Shown: positions 25,868 through 34,512 of the stretch, in pieces
Position numbering within the stretch: the first letter of the stretch is position 1
How the letters are laid out: each line of letters opens with the position of its first letter
Assembly: GCF_014695715.1 (NCBI RefSeq)
Contig: NZ_JACJOT010000001.1
Span: 124,001 to 188,000, forward strand
Origin: Microcoleus sp. FACHB-68
GTDB taxonomy: Bacteria > Cyanobacteriota > Cyanobacteriia > Cyanobacteriales > Oscillatoriaceae
DNA: 64,000 nt
Direction of reading: 5' to 3'
Program-made: the position numbers and the translations under genes
The notes under the pieces: generated by a model
Databases searched by the model: none
What the model saw: the letters and a program-made list of their open reading frames with translations, nothing else
What the model was told of the DNA's origin: nothing

Positions 25868-26099
25868 AACTCTAGCTTCCCGGTGAACGCTATATTTCAT
25901 GAGGAATGAAATTGCTTAAAGGGCTTATATAGGTTGACCCCGTGGAATTTTCTGGATTGTTACAAAACTTTACAAGCGACAATTTTGCACTTTCCACTTA
26001 CTTAGCTGCCGGTTGTACAAACCGGGAAAGCAGTCAAGTCGCGTTAAGCTTAAGTCATTTAGACTCAGATGTTAATTTCACAGTGTGAGGAGCTTATCA

Positions 26100-27683
26100 A
26101 TGCGGGTTTTGCTAGTCTATCCTCTATTTCCCAAAACGTTCTGGTCTTACGAGAAAATCCTAGAACTTGTGAATCGCAAGGTTTTGCTGCCGCCTTTAGG
26201 TTTAGTGACAGTGGCAGCAATCTTGCCTCAGGAGTGGGAATTTAAGCTGGTTGATCGCAACATTCGCTTTGTCACTGAGGAAGATTGGGCATGGGCGGAT
26301 CTGGTCATTCTTTCTGCGATGATTGTCCAGAAAGTAGATTTGCTCGAACAAATTCGCGAAGCCAAGCGGCGCGGCAAGCGAGTCGCAGTCGGTGGCCCTT
26401 ATCCAACTTCGGTTCCCTGTGAAGCTACAGAAGCCGGTGCGGATTATCTAATTTTGGATGAAGGGGAAATCACGCTGCCGATGTTTGTCGAGGCAATTCA
26501 AAAAGGTGAAACGCAAGGAATTTTCCGATCTGGCGGTGAGAAGCCGGATGTGACAAGCACCCCCGTTCCGCGTTTCGATTTGCTGGAATTCGACGCCTAT
26601 GATTCCATGTCGGTTCAGTTCTCTCGCGGCTGTCCGTTCCAGTGCGAATTCTGCGACATCATTGTACTCTATGGTCGCAAACCCCGCACCAAAACACCGG
26701 CACAGTTGCTAGCCGAGTTGGATTATCTCTATGAATTAGGCTGGCGGCGCAGTGTGTTTATGGTAGATGACAACTTTATTGGCAACAAACGCAATGTTAA
26801 GTTGTTGCTGAAAGAGTTAAAAGTTTGGCAAGCTGAACATAAATATCCGTTCCGATTTAATACAGAAGCATCCATTGACCTGGCAGAAGATCCGGAACTG
26901 ATGCAGCTGATGTTAGAGTGCTATTTTGATGCGGTGTTTGTAGGGATTGAAACGCCGGATGAAGAAAGTTTACAACTAACCAAGAAATTTCAAAACACGC
27001 GCAGTTCGCTGATTGATGCGGTGCAGACGATTATGCGTGCTGGGCTGCGGCCAATGGCTGGGTTTATTATTGGCTTTGATGGGGAAAAATCGGGTGCCGG
27101 TGATCGGATTGTCCGATTTGCAGAGCTGGCAGCAATTCCTAGCACAACGTTTGCTATGTTGCAAGCGTTGCCGCATACCGCACTGTGGAACCGGCTAGAA
27201 AAAGAAGGACGGATGCGGAACAAAGACGGCAACATCAATCAAACTACATTGATGAATTTTATTCCCACTCGGCCTTTAGAAGAGATTGCCAGGGAATATG
27301 TGGAGGCTTTCTGGCAACTGTACGATCCGAAGCTATTTCTGGATCGTACCTATCGCTGTTTCCTGATGATGGGTGCGCCGGTATGCAAACTTCCGTTTAA
27401 ATGGCCCAGTTGGGTGGATGTACGCGCTTTCTTGATTGTCTGCTGGCGTCAGGGTTTCAAACGCAATACTCGCTGGATCTTCTGGCATCACTTATTTAGC
27501 ATTATTAAGCGCAATCCGGCGGTTTGGGAGCATTACCTGACGGTGTGCGCTCACAATGAGCATTTCTTAGAATACCGGCAGATTGTGCGCGATGAAATTG
27601 AAGCGCAGGTGGCTGAGTTTCTGGCAAATGAGGCAGAACACAAACTTAACGAAGCCGAGGTGCCGGCGAAACTAGCAAGTTAA
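26100..27683 (+). CDS. B12-binding-domain radical SAM protein (DUF4070 type)
   Basis: GAGGAG (26087-26092) sits 7 bases before ATG 26100, which is preferred over the upstream GTG at 26085; this gives 527 residues. Residues 1-130 resemble a cobalamin-binding Rossmann domain (MRVLLVYPLFPKTF, then VAVGGPYPTSVP). The radical SAM cluster motif is SRGCPFQCEFCD (CxxxCxxC), followed by VFMVDDNFIGNKRN and GFIIGFDGEKSGAG. The C-terminal helical region fits DUF4070. The family includes hopanoid methylases and other methyl or ring-forming enzymes, but this sequence does not look like HpnP, and its substrate is unknown. It stands alone, convergent with petL. Confidence 0.88.
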   Translation: MRVLLVYPLFPKTFWSYEKILELVNRKVLLPPLGLVTVAAILPQEWEFKLVDRNIRFVTEEDWAWADLVILSAMIVQKVDLLEQIREAKRRGKRVAVGGPYPTSVPCEATEAGADYLILDEGEITLPMFVEAIQKGETQGIFRSGGEKPDVTSTPVPRFDLLEFDAYDSMSVQFSRGCPFQCEFCDIIVLYGRKPRTKTPAQLLAELDYLYELGWRRSVFMVDDNFIGNKRNVKLLLKELKVWQAEHKYPFRFNTEASIDLAEDPELMQLMLECYFDAVFVGIETPDEESLQLTKKFQNTRSSLIDAVQTIMRAGLRPMAGFIIGFDGEKSGAGDRIVRFAELAAIPSTTFAMLQALPHTALWNRLEKEGRMRNKDGNINQTTLMNFIPTRPLEEIAREYVEAFWQLYDPKLFLDRTYRCFLMMGAPVCKLPFKWPSWVDVRAFLIVCWRQGFKRNTRWIFWHHLFSIIKRNPAVWEHYLTVCAHNEHFLEYRQIVRDEIEAQVAEFLANEAEHKLNEAEVPAKLAS

Positions 27684-27696
27684 CTCAGCGATTCTC

Positions 27697-27726
27697 CTCG
27701 TTCCCAAGCGCTTGCCTGGGAACGAG
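27697..27726. repeat. dispersed CTCGTTCCCA palindrome between convergent genes
   Basis: Ten-base arms CTCGTTCCCA and TGGGAACGAG enclose a 10-base loop AGCGCTTGCC. This sequence type is a familiar dispersed cyanobacterial palindrome. Here it lies between the radical SAM gene and petL, both of which end near it, so it may also act as a bidirectional transcript end. Confidence 0.65.
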
Positions 27727-27736
27727 AACCTAGCTT

Positions 27737-27838
27737 TTAAATCAGTTTGACAGCTCTTAAGCCAAACAGCAGCACCACAGCAGTTCCAAACGCACCGCCT
27801 AAAAGCAGAAAATAAGACAAGGCTGCATCTACGCTCAT
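27737..27838 (-). CDS. petL: cytochrome b6f complex subunit PetL (33 residues)
   Basis: The ORF encodes MSVDAALSYFLLLGGAFGTA followed by VVLLFGLRAVKLI, a single membrane helix with a short basic tail. The ending FGLR-(A/S)-(V/A)-K-(L/I) and the AxxYF start match cyanobacterial PetL, subunit VI of the cytochrome b6f complex in the thylakoid. The ATG at 27838 is preceded by TGGAG with 8-base spacing. It is a lone gene, which is usual for petL, and it is short enough to be missed by automated gene calling. Other one-helix thylakoid proteins of similar size are the alternative. Confidence 0.75.
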   Translation of the reverse strand: MSVDAALSYFLLLGGAFGTAVVLLFGLRAVKLI

Positions 27839-28001
27839 TTACATTTCTCCATCAAAATCTAATAAGAACTATTGAAACATGGCGCGGGCTAGAATACAGC
27901 ATACTCAAGCGGGTTGCTACCGGCACACTCGACTTTTGGCTAAGACTGCGGTAGAAACTTACTAAGTGCAGTAACCTTAAAGATTGATTAGAGATTGAAT
28001 T

Positions 28002-29096
28002 ATGGCTTCTGTCGTCCGCGTGAATCTACCGCAGCAGTCTTATGAGATTGCAATCGCCTGTGGCAGTTTAGGTGAACTGGGCGCACAGATGCAACCGCTG
28101 CAACTCGGTAAGAAAGTTTTATTGGTATCGAATCCGGTGTTATACCGGCATTACGGAGAACAGGTACAGGCATCCTTAAAAACCGCTGGGTTTGAGGTGG
28201 CTAGCTGCATTTTGCCTGCCGGTGAACAGTACAAAACCCTCAACTCGCTGCAAAAAATTTACGATGCTGCCTTGAAAAACCGCTTAGAACGTTCCTCAAC
28301 AATGGTTGCGTTAGGCGGTGGCGTCGTTGGCGATATGACCGGCTTTGCGGCGGCAACTTGGCTGCGCGGGATTAATGTTGTGCAAGTGCCGACAACGCTT
28401 TTGGCAATGGTGGATGCTTCCATTGGCGGCAAAACCGGCGTTAACCACCCCCAAGGAAAAAATTTGATCGGTGCATTTCATCAACCTCGGTTGGTTTTCA
28501 TTGATCCCGATGTGCTGAAAACGCTGCCGGCAAGGGAATTTCGAGCCGGCATGGCGGAAGTGATTAAGTACGGTGTTATCTGGGATGCCGAGTTATTTGT
28601 CAAGCTGGAAGAGTGCAAGCGCTTGGATCAAATGCGCTATGTGAGTGCTGATTTATTGCTAGAAATTTTAAGCCGGTCTTGCCAAAGTAAGGCAGATGTA
28701 GTGAGCAAAGATGAAAAAGAATCGGGCTTACGGGCAATTTTAAATTATGGTCACACGATTGGTCATGCTGTAGAAAGCCTCACCGGCTATAAAGTCGTCA
28801 ATCATGGGGAAGCGGTTGGCATCGGCATGGTGGCAGCCAGTCAGCTAGCCGTTGAGTTGCAAATGTGGGATAAAGAGTGCGATCGTCGGCAGTTGGCATT
28901 AATTGAAAAAGCCGGTTTACCCACTCAATTGCCGGCACCTTTGGATATTGAAGAAATTCTGGAAAGTTTGCAAAGCGATAAAAAAGTCAAGGCAGGAAAA
29001 GTTCGGTTTGTACTACCAGAAAAAATCGGTGCAGCAACCGTAACAGATCAAGTGCCGGCAGATTTAATTCGGCAAGTGTTGCGGGGAATGCAATGA
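28002..29096 (+). CDS. aroB: 3-dehydroquinate synthase
   Basis: This 364-residue protein has the AroB landmarks [20 protein letters not shown] (NAD-binding glycine-rich segment), [38 protein letters not shown] and the metal-ligand histidines in [11 protein letters not shown] and [10 protein letters not shown]. All are intact and the length is standard. It converts DAHP to 3-dehydroquinate in the shikimate pathway in the cytoplasm. The start [16 protein letters not shown] fits homologues. The gene is single and is followed directly by an array of short repeats, with no obvious terminator before the protease gene. Confidence 0.97.
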   Translation: MASVVRVNLPQQSYEIAIACGSLGELGAQMQPLQLGKKVLLVSNPVLYRHYGEQVQASLKTAGFEVASCILPAGEQYKTLNSLQKIYDAALKNRLERSSTMVALGGGVVGDMTGFAAATWLRGINVVQVPTTLLAMVDASIGGKTGVNHPQGKNLIGAFHQPRLVFIDPDVLKTLPAREFRAGMAEVIKYGVIWDAELFVKLEECKRLDQMRYVSADLLLEILSRSCQSKADVVSKDEKESGLRAILNYGHTIGHAVESLTGYKVVNHGEAVGIGMVAASQLAVELQMWDKECDRRQLALIEKAGLPTQLPAPLDIEEILESLQSDKKVKAGKVRFVLPEKIGAATVTDQVPADLIRQVLRGMQ

Positions 29097-29415
29097 AAGT
29101 GCTGAGTCCTGAGTCCTGAGTGCTGAGTCCTGAGTGGGAGAGGGGGAGAGTGGGAGAAATGCCCCATGCCCCTACCTTTAGGTTGGCGAAGCCTTGACCC
29201 ATGCCCCATGCCCCATTCCCCATTCCCCATTCCCATCTAAAAACCAACCTGTTTGAGCTGCAAAGAGCAAGAAGATAAATTATCACGCTTTTGAGACAAG
29301 TTTGTCACAAAAGCGTCATATCAACTATCTAAATTAAAAAGAGTCAACTCTTGAAGGCTGCTTTCGCTAAAGCCAAGAGCGCTTGATTCTGACGTCTTTG
29401 CAGCAGGTGATATCA
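29097..29415. repeat. short tandem repeat array and leader between aroB and the HtrA-type gene
   Basis: From 29099 to about 29133 the units CTGAGTC and CTGAGTG alternate. From 29160 to 29233 ATGCCCC and ATTCCCC heptamers follow, with a unique stretch between. Both are short tandemly repeated sequences of the cyanobacterial type. The first family recurs inverted at 53585-53709. The remaining 180 bases contain the protease promoter region without a clear motif; a minus-strand ORF across the repeats is an artefact. Confidence 0.75.
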
Positions 29416-30678
29416 ATGCAAACACAACCCCGCGATTTAAATAACTCTAGCCAACCGAACAGCATCGACTTCAATGCTTCACGCTCTGGTTGGCAAAAGC
29501 CAGCTAGCTATCTGTCGGTACTTTTGCTGGGTGCCGGCATGGCTCTATCAGGAGCTTACTTAGCGTCTCAGAAAGCCCTCTCGCTGCAGCCGGCAACATC
29601 TGTAGTGGCTCAGGTGCCGGCTCGTCCAATCGTTCAATCTCGATTGCCAATCTCGACCGAGTCTAATTTTATTACCTCAGTGGTTCAGAATGTTGGGCCG
29701 GCTGTTGTGCGGATCGATGCCTCTCGCACCGTGACTTCCCGGATACCCGATGCTTTGAATGACCCTTTCTTCCGTCAATTCTTTGGCTCTAAGGTTCCAA
29801 TTCCACCTCAAACGCAGGTTCAAAGAGGTTCAGGTTCAGGTTTTATTATTAACTCCGACGGTAATATTCTGACCAATGCTCATGTGGTTGATGGTGCCGA
29901 CACGGTAACTGTAACGCTGAAAGATGGACGTGAGTTTAAGGGCAAAGTTTTGGGTGTCGATCCCGTTACAGATGTTGCTGTTGTTAAAATTGAAGCTAAT
30001 AATTTGCCGAGTGTAAAATTGGGTGATTCTGAGCAGCTACAACCCGGTGAATGGGCAATTGCCATCGGCAATCCTTTGGGATTAGATAATACGGTAACTG
30101 TGGGAATTATTAGTGCCACAGGGCGCACAAGTTCTCAAGTTGGAGTGCCTGATAAGCGAGTCAGCTTTATTCAAACCGATGCGGCAATTAATCCCGGTAA
30201 TTCAGGGGGGCCACTGCTGAATCAAGCCGGTGAGGTAATTGGGATGAATACGGCTATCATTAGTGGGGCGCAAGGTTTAGGTTTCGCGATTCCGATTAAT
30301 AAAGCGCAACAAATTGCTGATCAACTCGCAACCACCGGCAGGGCGCAACATCCTTATTTAGGCATCCAAATGGTAACGCTAACCCCAGAAATTAAGGAAA
30401 ATATCAATAAAAATCCTAACGCCCCTGTGACTGTTAATGAAGATCAAGGCGTGTTAGTGATGAAAGTCTTGCCAGATTCACCGGCAGCCAAAGCGGGAGT
30501 ACGTGTCGGTGATGTTATTCAAAAGCTGAATGGCTCACCAGTAAACGATGCCGGCAGCATTCAACAAGAAGTTGAAAAAGGCAAAATCGGGACGGATATG
30601 CAAGTAGAATTGCGTCGCAATGGCCAAAGCCTGACGTTAGCTGTGCAACCGGCACCGCTGCCGGCTCAAGAACAATAA
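29416..30678 (+). CDS. Deg/HtrA-type serine protease (HhoA/HhoB-like)
   Basis: ATG 29416 follows AGGTGA at good spacing and gives 420 residues; a TTG further up (29383) is less likely. An N-terminal hydrophobic anchor or signal ([20 protein letters not shown]) is followed by a trypsin-like domain. Its His is in TNAHVVDG, Asp in VTDVAVVKI and Ser in GNSGGPLL. One PDZ domain follows ([23 protein letters not shown]). This is the architecture of cyanobacterial HhoA, HhoB and HtrA, which degrade damaged envelope or lumen proteins. Which of the three paralogues it represents cannot be decided. The gene is closed by a strong terminator. Confidence 0.93.
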   Translation: MQTQPRDLNNSSQPNSIDFNASRSGWQKPASYLSVLLLGAGMALSGAYLASQKALSLQPATSVVAQVPARPIVQSRLPISTESNFITSVVQNVGPAVVRIDASRTVTSRIPDALNDPFFRQFFGSKVPIPPQTQVQRGSGSGFIINSDGNILTNAHVVDGADTVTVTLKDGREFKGKVLGVDPVTDVAVVKIEANNLPSVKLGDSEQLQPGEWAIAIGNPLGLDNTVTVGIISATGRTSSQVGVPDKRVSFIQTDAAINPGNSGGPLLNQAGEVIGMNTAIISGAQGLGFAIPINKAQQIADQLATTGRAQHPYLGIQMVTLTPEIKENINKNPNAPVTVNEDQGVLVMKVLPDSPAAKAGVRVGDVIQKLNGSPVNDAGSIQQEVEKGKIGTDMQVELRRNGQSLTLAVQPAPLPAQEQ

Positions 30679-30726
30679 CTGGTTAGCGCTTCAAAGTTTT
30701 TAAATAGATTTCCTGATTGACTGTTT

Positions 30727-30756
30727 AGGATGGGTCGCTCGCCCATCCTTTTTTTT
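30727..30756 (+). terminator. factor-independent terminator of the HtrA-type gene
   Basis: AGGATGGG and CCCATCCT form an 8-base stem with a 7-base loop (TCGCTCG), followed directly by an unbroken run of T. It starts 49 bases after the protease stop. Confidence 0.92.
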
Positions 30757-30822
30757 ATGTGAAACGAACACTCATTTCTCGCACCTTGTTTTATTTAGTG
30801 CCGGTTCATCATTCATGCAAAT

Positions 30823-30924
30823 TTAATCGTGGGAGTCGTGTTTGGGAAAAAGGTAAGTGATCACTGCCACACCCGAAAGATTAAGCAAAGCAACGAGAAT
30901 AATTGCTAAAAATACAGATGACAT
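30823..30924 (-). CDS. possible single-helix membrane peptide (33 residues)
   Basis: The ORF reads MSSVFLAIILVALLNLSGVA then VITYLFPKHDSHD, one membrane helix with a hydrophilic tail, similar in size to small thylakoid or stress peptides. No Shine-Dalgarno sequence is visible, and I do not recognise the family. It lies in an otherwise gene-free region. It may be a real small protein or chance. Confidence 0.4.
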   Translation of the reverse strand: MSSVFLAIILVALLNLSGVAVITYLFPKHDSHD

Positions 30925-31210
30925 AATGATAATATTTTTTAACTATTTTGATTCTCATTTCATGAAATCGTCACCAAGTCAAATAAAAGCTAAACCAATT
31001 AATAGGCTAATATTATGAATTGAAAATTTATTTTAAAATCTTCCAAAATTACAATTTGGTTAAAAATTTATAGATTTCAATGCTTAACCTGGGAATGAAC
31101 TCTTGTAAATTAACAGTCTAATATGACAGGTGTATGAAAACTTTGTGTCAATCTGTTGTAGGGATAAATTTACAAAGCACTCTTTAAGATTTGTTTTTAG
31201 CACAGCCTAT

Positions 31211-32302
31211 TTAAGGTTGGGGGAGGAAAAATCGGAAAACGCTTCCTTTTCCCAACCGGCTTTCCACCTGAATCTGGCCACCTTGCAACTCAACCAGCCG
31301 GCGGGAAATCGCCAAACCGATGCCGGTGCCTCCAGAATTACGAGAACGCGACCGATCAGCTCGCCAGAAGCGCTCAAAGACATGAGGCAAATCTTCGGGT
31401 GCGATGCCGGTGCCGGTGTCAATTACTTCCACCCAAACTTTGCCGGCTTCACTCCAAGCACGAACAGTAATAGAACCGGCTGTGGTATGACGTAGTGCGT
31501 TACCCAACAAGTTGACCATAATTTGCTCAGTGCGGTCAATATCTGCCAGCGCCGGCAACACTTGCACGGCACAATCTAATTGTAAAACCGGCCCATCTTC
31601 GAGCAGTTGATCGGCAAATTTTTCTACCAGTGATTTTAATAACGGATACAAATTTACCGGCTGAAGATTAATCGCCAAATACCCAGCTTCAGCCTTAGAA
31701 AGTTCTTGCAAATCGTTAACTAAACGCTCCAAACGCCGCGTTTCTGTTACCAGTCGCAAGTAAATTTCAGGAGACGCTTCAATTCTGCCATCGGCTAACT
31801 CTTCTAAATAACCCCGCATGACGGTTAGCGGAGTCCGCAACTCATGACTTAAGTCTCCAATGAGTTGCCGGCGTCGCTGTTCAACCCCTTCTAAACTCGA
31901 CGCCATGCGGTTAAAACTAGCACCCAATTGGTTCAGTTCTGGAATTTCACTAGCCGGCATTCGTTCATCCAAATTGCCGGCAGCAAACTTTTGAGTAATT
32001 TGTTCGATTTGGGTTAAAGGCTGGGTAATCCGTTTAGCCACCCAATAACTCAAGCCGCCGGCAGCCGTAGCACCTACCAGCACCGCCCAAAAAGTCCCCC
32101 GGTTCCAGGCAACATCAAACCCTTGAATGAGTTGAGTTCGAGCGTAGCGTAAAGTAAATCCCGGCCCTTCTAATTGTTCAAGTTGCCTAACAAAAAAACG
32201 CGGAGAAGACACTTTAGCAATCGCAACAAAGCTACCTACCCCCACCATCATTACCAGGAGGTGAGATAAAAATAAGCGTGAGTGCAGACTAACTTTAGAC
32301 AC
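31211..32302 (-). CDS. sensor histidine kinase
   Basis: This 363-residue protein starts at GTG 32302. It has two membrane segments (about 12-30 and 70-92), HAMP (AKRITQPLTQIEQITQKFAA), HisKA with the phospho-accepting histidine in GDLSHELRTPL, and HATPase_c with N (MVNLLGNALRHT), G1 (VIDTGTGIAPEDL) and G2 (NSGGTGIGLAIS) boxes. The extracytoplasmic loop is only about 40 residues. The cognate response regulator is encoded 69 bases upstream, so they form a two-component pair. The signal is unknown. The downstream end lies in A/T-rich non-coding sequence. Confidence 0.93.
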   Translation of the reverse strand: MSKVSLHSRLFLSHLLVMMVGVGSFVAIAKVSSPRFFVRQLEQLEGPGFTLRYARTQLIQGFDVAWNRGTFWAVLVGATAAGGLSYWVAKRITQPLTQIEQITQKFAAGNLDERMPASEIPELNQLGASFNRMASSLEGVEQRRRQLIGDLSHELRTPLTVMRGYLEELADGRIEASPEIYLRLVTETRRLERLVNDLQELSKAEAGYLAINLQPVNLYPLLKSLVEKFADQLLEDGPVLQLDCAVQVLPALADIDRTEQIMVNLLGNALRHTTAGSITVRAWSEAGKVWVEVIDTGTGIAPEDLPHVFERFWRADRSRSRNSGGTGIGLAISRRLVELQGGQIQVESRLGKGSVFRFFLPQP

Positions 32303-32371
32303 AATTATTTATTCTGACTACCAATAAGTGAATCCTTTTATTTGTCAGATACTTTTACCCAATTTATATTT

Positions 32372-33076
32372 TTAGGCTAAATCTTCAAACTTATAACCGA
32401 CACCAGTTACCGTTTTAACAAAAGTCGGATTGGCTGGGTCAGGTTCAATTTTTTTACGCAATCTCGCCACATGAGTATCCACGACTCGCTCATCTCCAAA
32501 AAAGTCATCGCCCCACAATTTCTCAATGAGCTGAGATCGGTTCCAAACGCGACCCGGATAGCTGATAAACGTAGCGAGCAAATTAAATTCTAACGTCGTT
32601 AAATCTAAGGTTTCAGATTCATTAGCAGTCAGATGCCGGCTGGCTGTATGTCGATCTACATCAACTGTGAAATGTTGGGTGCGGTAAATTTGCATCTGGC
32701 CGGTTTGCCGCATACTGCGCCGCAATAGTGCTCTAACCCTAGCCACCAATTCCCTTGGACTAAAAGGTTTCACTAAATAATCATCAGCGCCGGTGGATAA
32801 GCCAATGACGCGGTCAATTTCCTCACCTTTAGCTGTCAGCATCAAAATATAAGGGTCTTTCTCGCCGGGTTTTTGGCGAATTCGAGCGCATACTTCCAAG
32901 CCGTCCAAGCCAGGAATCATTAAGTCTAAAACAATTAAATCGGGCGGTTGCTCTCGGAACGTCTGCAATGCAGTGAGGCCATCTCGACAACTGCGGCAGG
33001 AAAAACCTTCTGCTTCTAGAGAATGCTGTATTAGCCGTGCAATTTCAAGTTCATCCTCAACAATTAAGATTTCCAT
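32372..33076 (-). CDS. OmpR/PhoB-family response regulator
   Basis: This 234-residue protein has a receiver domain with acidic pocket (VEDE), phospho-acceptor Asp in LIVLDLMIPG (about Asp52) and Lys in DDYLVKPFSP. A winged-helix DNA-binding domain ends GDERVVDTHVARLRKKIEPD. It is followed by its histidine kinase gene and preceded at 33108 by a small membrane-protein gene on the same strand, so a three-gene transcript is possible. All phosphotransfer residues are present. The regulon is unknown; several cyanobacterial paralogues look alike. Confidence 0.94.
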   Translation of the reverse strand: MEILIVEDELEIARLIQHSLEAEGFSCRSCRDGLTALQTFREQPPDLIVLDLMIPGLDGLEVCARIRQKPGEKDPYILMLTAKGEEIDRVIGLSTGADDYLVKPFSPRELVARVRALLRRSMRQTGQMQIYRTQHFTVDVDRHTASRHLTANESETLDLTTLEFNLLATFISYPGRVWNRSQLIEKLWGDDFFGDERVVDTHVARLRKKIEPDPANPTFVKTVTGVGYKFEDLA

Positions 33077-33107
33077 GTATCAATATGCCGGCTAAACAGC
33101 GCTAAAA

Positions 33108-33653
33108 TTACTCAGGTTTTGGATTATCTGAATCGTGGCGCTCGCTCACCGGCTGCCGAAGTGACTCCCTTCCCAATATCATCATGCCGGCAACCCCCAT
33201 GCAAACAAACCAAATGTATTGATACCAGTACGCCTCAATCCGCTCTACCAGGCTGTAACCTGGATGCAGGCTGCTGATATGCAACAGCAACAAAACCATC
33301 GCCAATGCACTAAACCCAACAAAAGTCAAGCCTATTTGAATGCGAGCCGGCTGCAGTTCCTGATCAGAAATGCTTTTGCGGTCAATTTGGGCCAGTTCAG
33401 AGAGAAACGCTTTTGCCGCTGTCGAGTTTCTCTCTAAAGTTACGCTCACCGGCACGGGTCTAACGGCGAGTTCCAATCCCTCAACTGCTGTCAGTGATAG
33501 GACTTCATCGGAATCTGGCAGCCGCAACTCCAAAGACTCAGGAATGGGGGGTTCAGCAAATTCCGGCATCTCTGGCGCTACCGGCGGCTGGGGTTGAAGT
33601 TCAAAATCCATAGCTAATTGCGAACTTGCTAATAACGAATTGGCAAGGGTCAT
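33108..33653 (-). CDS. hypothetical membrane protein upstream of the two-component pair
   Basis: This 181-residue protein has a proline- and glutamate-rich N-terminal half (PQPPVAPEMPEFAEPPIPES). A conserved-looking segment (RNSTAAKAFLSELAQIDRKS) follows, then two membrane helices (IGLTFVGFSALAMVLLLLHI and YIWFVCMGVAGMMILG). No named family is recognised. The gene ends 32 bases before the response regulator start and is on the same strand, suggesting co-transcription and perhaps a sensing or accessory role. An array of CAATGCC repeats lies just upstream. Confidence 0.65.
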   Translation of the reverse strand: MTLANSLLASSQLAMDFELQPQPPVAPEMPEFAEPPIPESLELRLPDSDEVLSLTAVEGLELAVRPVPVSVTLERNSTAAKAFLSELAQIDRKSISDQELQPARIQIGLTFVGFSALAMVLLLLHISSLHPGYSLVERIEAYWYQYIWFVCMGVAGMMILGRESLRQPVSERHDSDNPKPE

Positions 33654-33683
33654 AAAGCTAAAGTCAAAACATTAACCGTTGGT

Positions 33684-33726
33684 CAATGCCCAATGCCCAA
33701 TGCCCAATGCCCTATGCCCTATGCCC
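33684..33726. repeat. CCAATGC heptamer array
   Basis: Six consecutive 7-base units (CAATGCC four times, then CTATGCC twice) lie between two minus-strand genes. This is the same class as the ATGCCCC arrays at 29160 and 63022. Confidence 0.85.
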
Positions 33727-33730
33727 GTTA

Positions 33731-34294
33731 TTATGAAGCAGCGCCTTGCAATTCGTCGAGGCGAGCTAAAACCTCGGTGCTGTGAATGGCCGGTCTGACA
33801 TCAACAAAGGTTTCGCGCAGGATGCCCTCTGGGTCAATAATAAACGAATGACGCATCGAGACAAAGGTGTTCCAAGAGCCATAGGCTTTGCTGACAGTGC
33901 CGCCGGCATCCGCTAACAGCGGAAATTTCAGCCCTTCAGAATCGCAAAATTCCGCGTGAGAATCGACAGAATCCGCACTCACTCCCAAGATTTGAGCGTT
34001 TTTATCGACATATTTGGGTAAATCTTGCTGAAACCGGCGTGCCTCCAACGTGCAGCCAGAGGTAAAATCCTTGGGATAGAAATAAAGCACGACCCACTGA
34101 CCGCGATAATCAGACAGAGAAACCTCACCATCGCCTGTGTTCGTCGGCAGGGTGAATTCAGGTGCCGGTTGATTCATAGCAGGCAACTTACCTCCAAGGG
34201 CAGTGGCAGCGGGGGCAAAATTGAGCCAACTTAATAAAGTCAGGCAACTGGCAAACAAAACGCTCAAGAACGTGCGGCGGGAGATCATAGTCAA
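33731..34294 (-). CDS. exported PrxQ/BCP-type peroxiredoxin
   Basis: This 187-residue protein starts with a twin-arginine-like signal (ISRRTFLSVLFASCLTLLSWL). The peroxiredoxin domain has QPAPEFTLP, YFYPKDFTSGCTLEA with the peroxidatic cysteine in the 'PxxxTxxC' context, GVSADSVDSHAEFCD and FIIDPEGILRE. The resolving cysteine that most PrxQ proteins have five residues after the first is absent here. The later cysteine in HAEFC may substitute, or the enzyme may be 1-Cys. It should reduce peroxides in the periplasm or thylakoid lumen. Its terminator region merges with the heptamer array. The start could also be ATG 34288. Confidence 0.88.
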   Translation of the reverse strand: MTMISRRTFLSVLFASCLTLLSWLNFAPAATALGGKLPAMNQPAPEFTLPTNTGDGEVSLSDYRGQWVVLYFYPKDFTSGCTLEARRFQQDLPKYVDKNAQILGVSADSVDSHAEFCDSEGLKFPLLADAGGTVSKAYGSWNTFVSMRHSFIIDPEGILRETFVDVRPAIHSTEVLARLDELQGAAS

Positions 34295-34512
34295 AACTGA
34301 ACGCTAAACTTTACACAAGTTTACAGTTATTAGAAATTTCCAGAAGATTTGGGATCAAATTTAAAACTGAGTAACCCTTTGCAGTGGAGGCAAAATATCT
34401 GGAATGCTTCAAATTTGCTCAGTGCCGTTAAAATGCACTTGGGAGTCGCATCTGCATATCGGGAAAATGAAAGTCGTGCTTATTGCTCGCGAACAACCAA
34501 TGAGGGGTAGTT

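Larger units (their letters stand above)
30679..31210. other. intergenic region with terminator and one possible 33-codon gene
   Basis: Apart from the terminator at 30727-30756 and the small ORF at 30823-30924, the stretch is A/T-rich. It lies between the end of the HtrA-type gene and the 3' end of the histidine kinase gene. I see no RNA gene or larger ORF that I can support. Confidence 0.5.

Noticed and set aside
26100-27683. Hopanoid C-2 methylase (HpnP) assignment for the B12 radical SAM protein
   Set aside because: The domain order fits, but the N-terminal sequence does not resemble HpnP as I remember it, and no hopanoid genes are nearby.
28987-29286. 99-codon minus-strand ORF over the end of aroB and the repeat array
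   Set aside because: It is made of repeat translation (GMGNGAWGMGQG) and the antisense of aroB.
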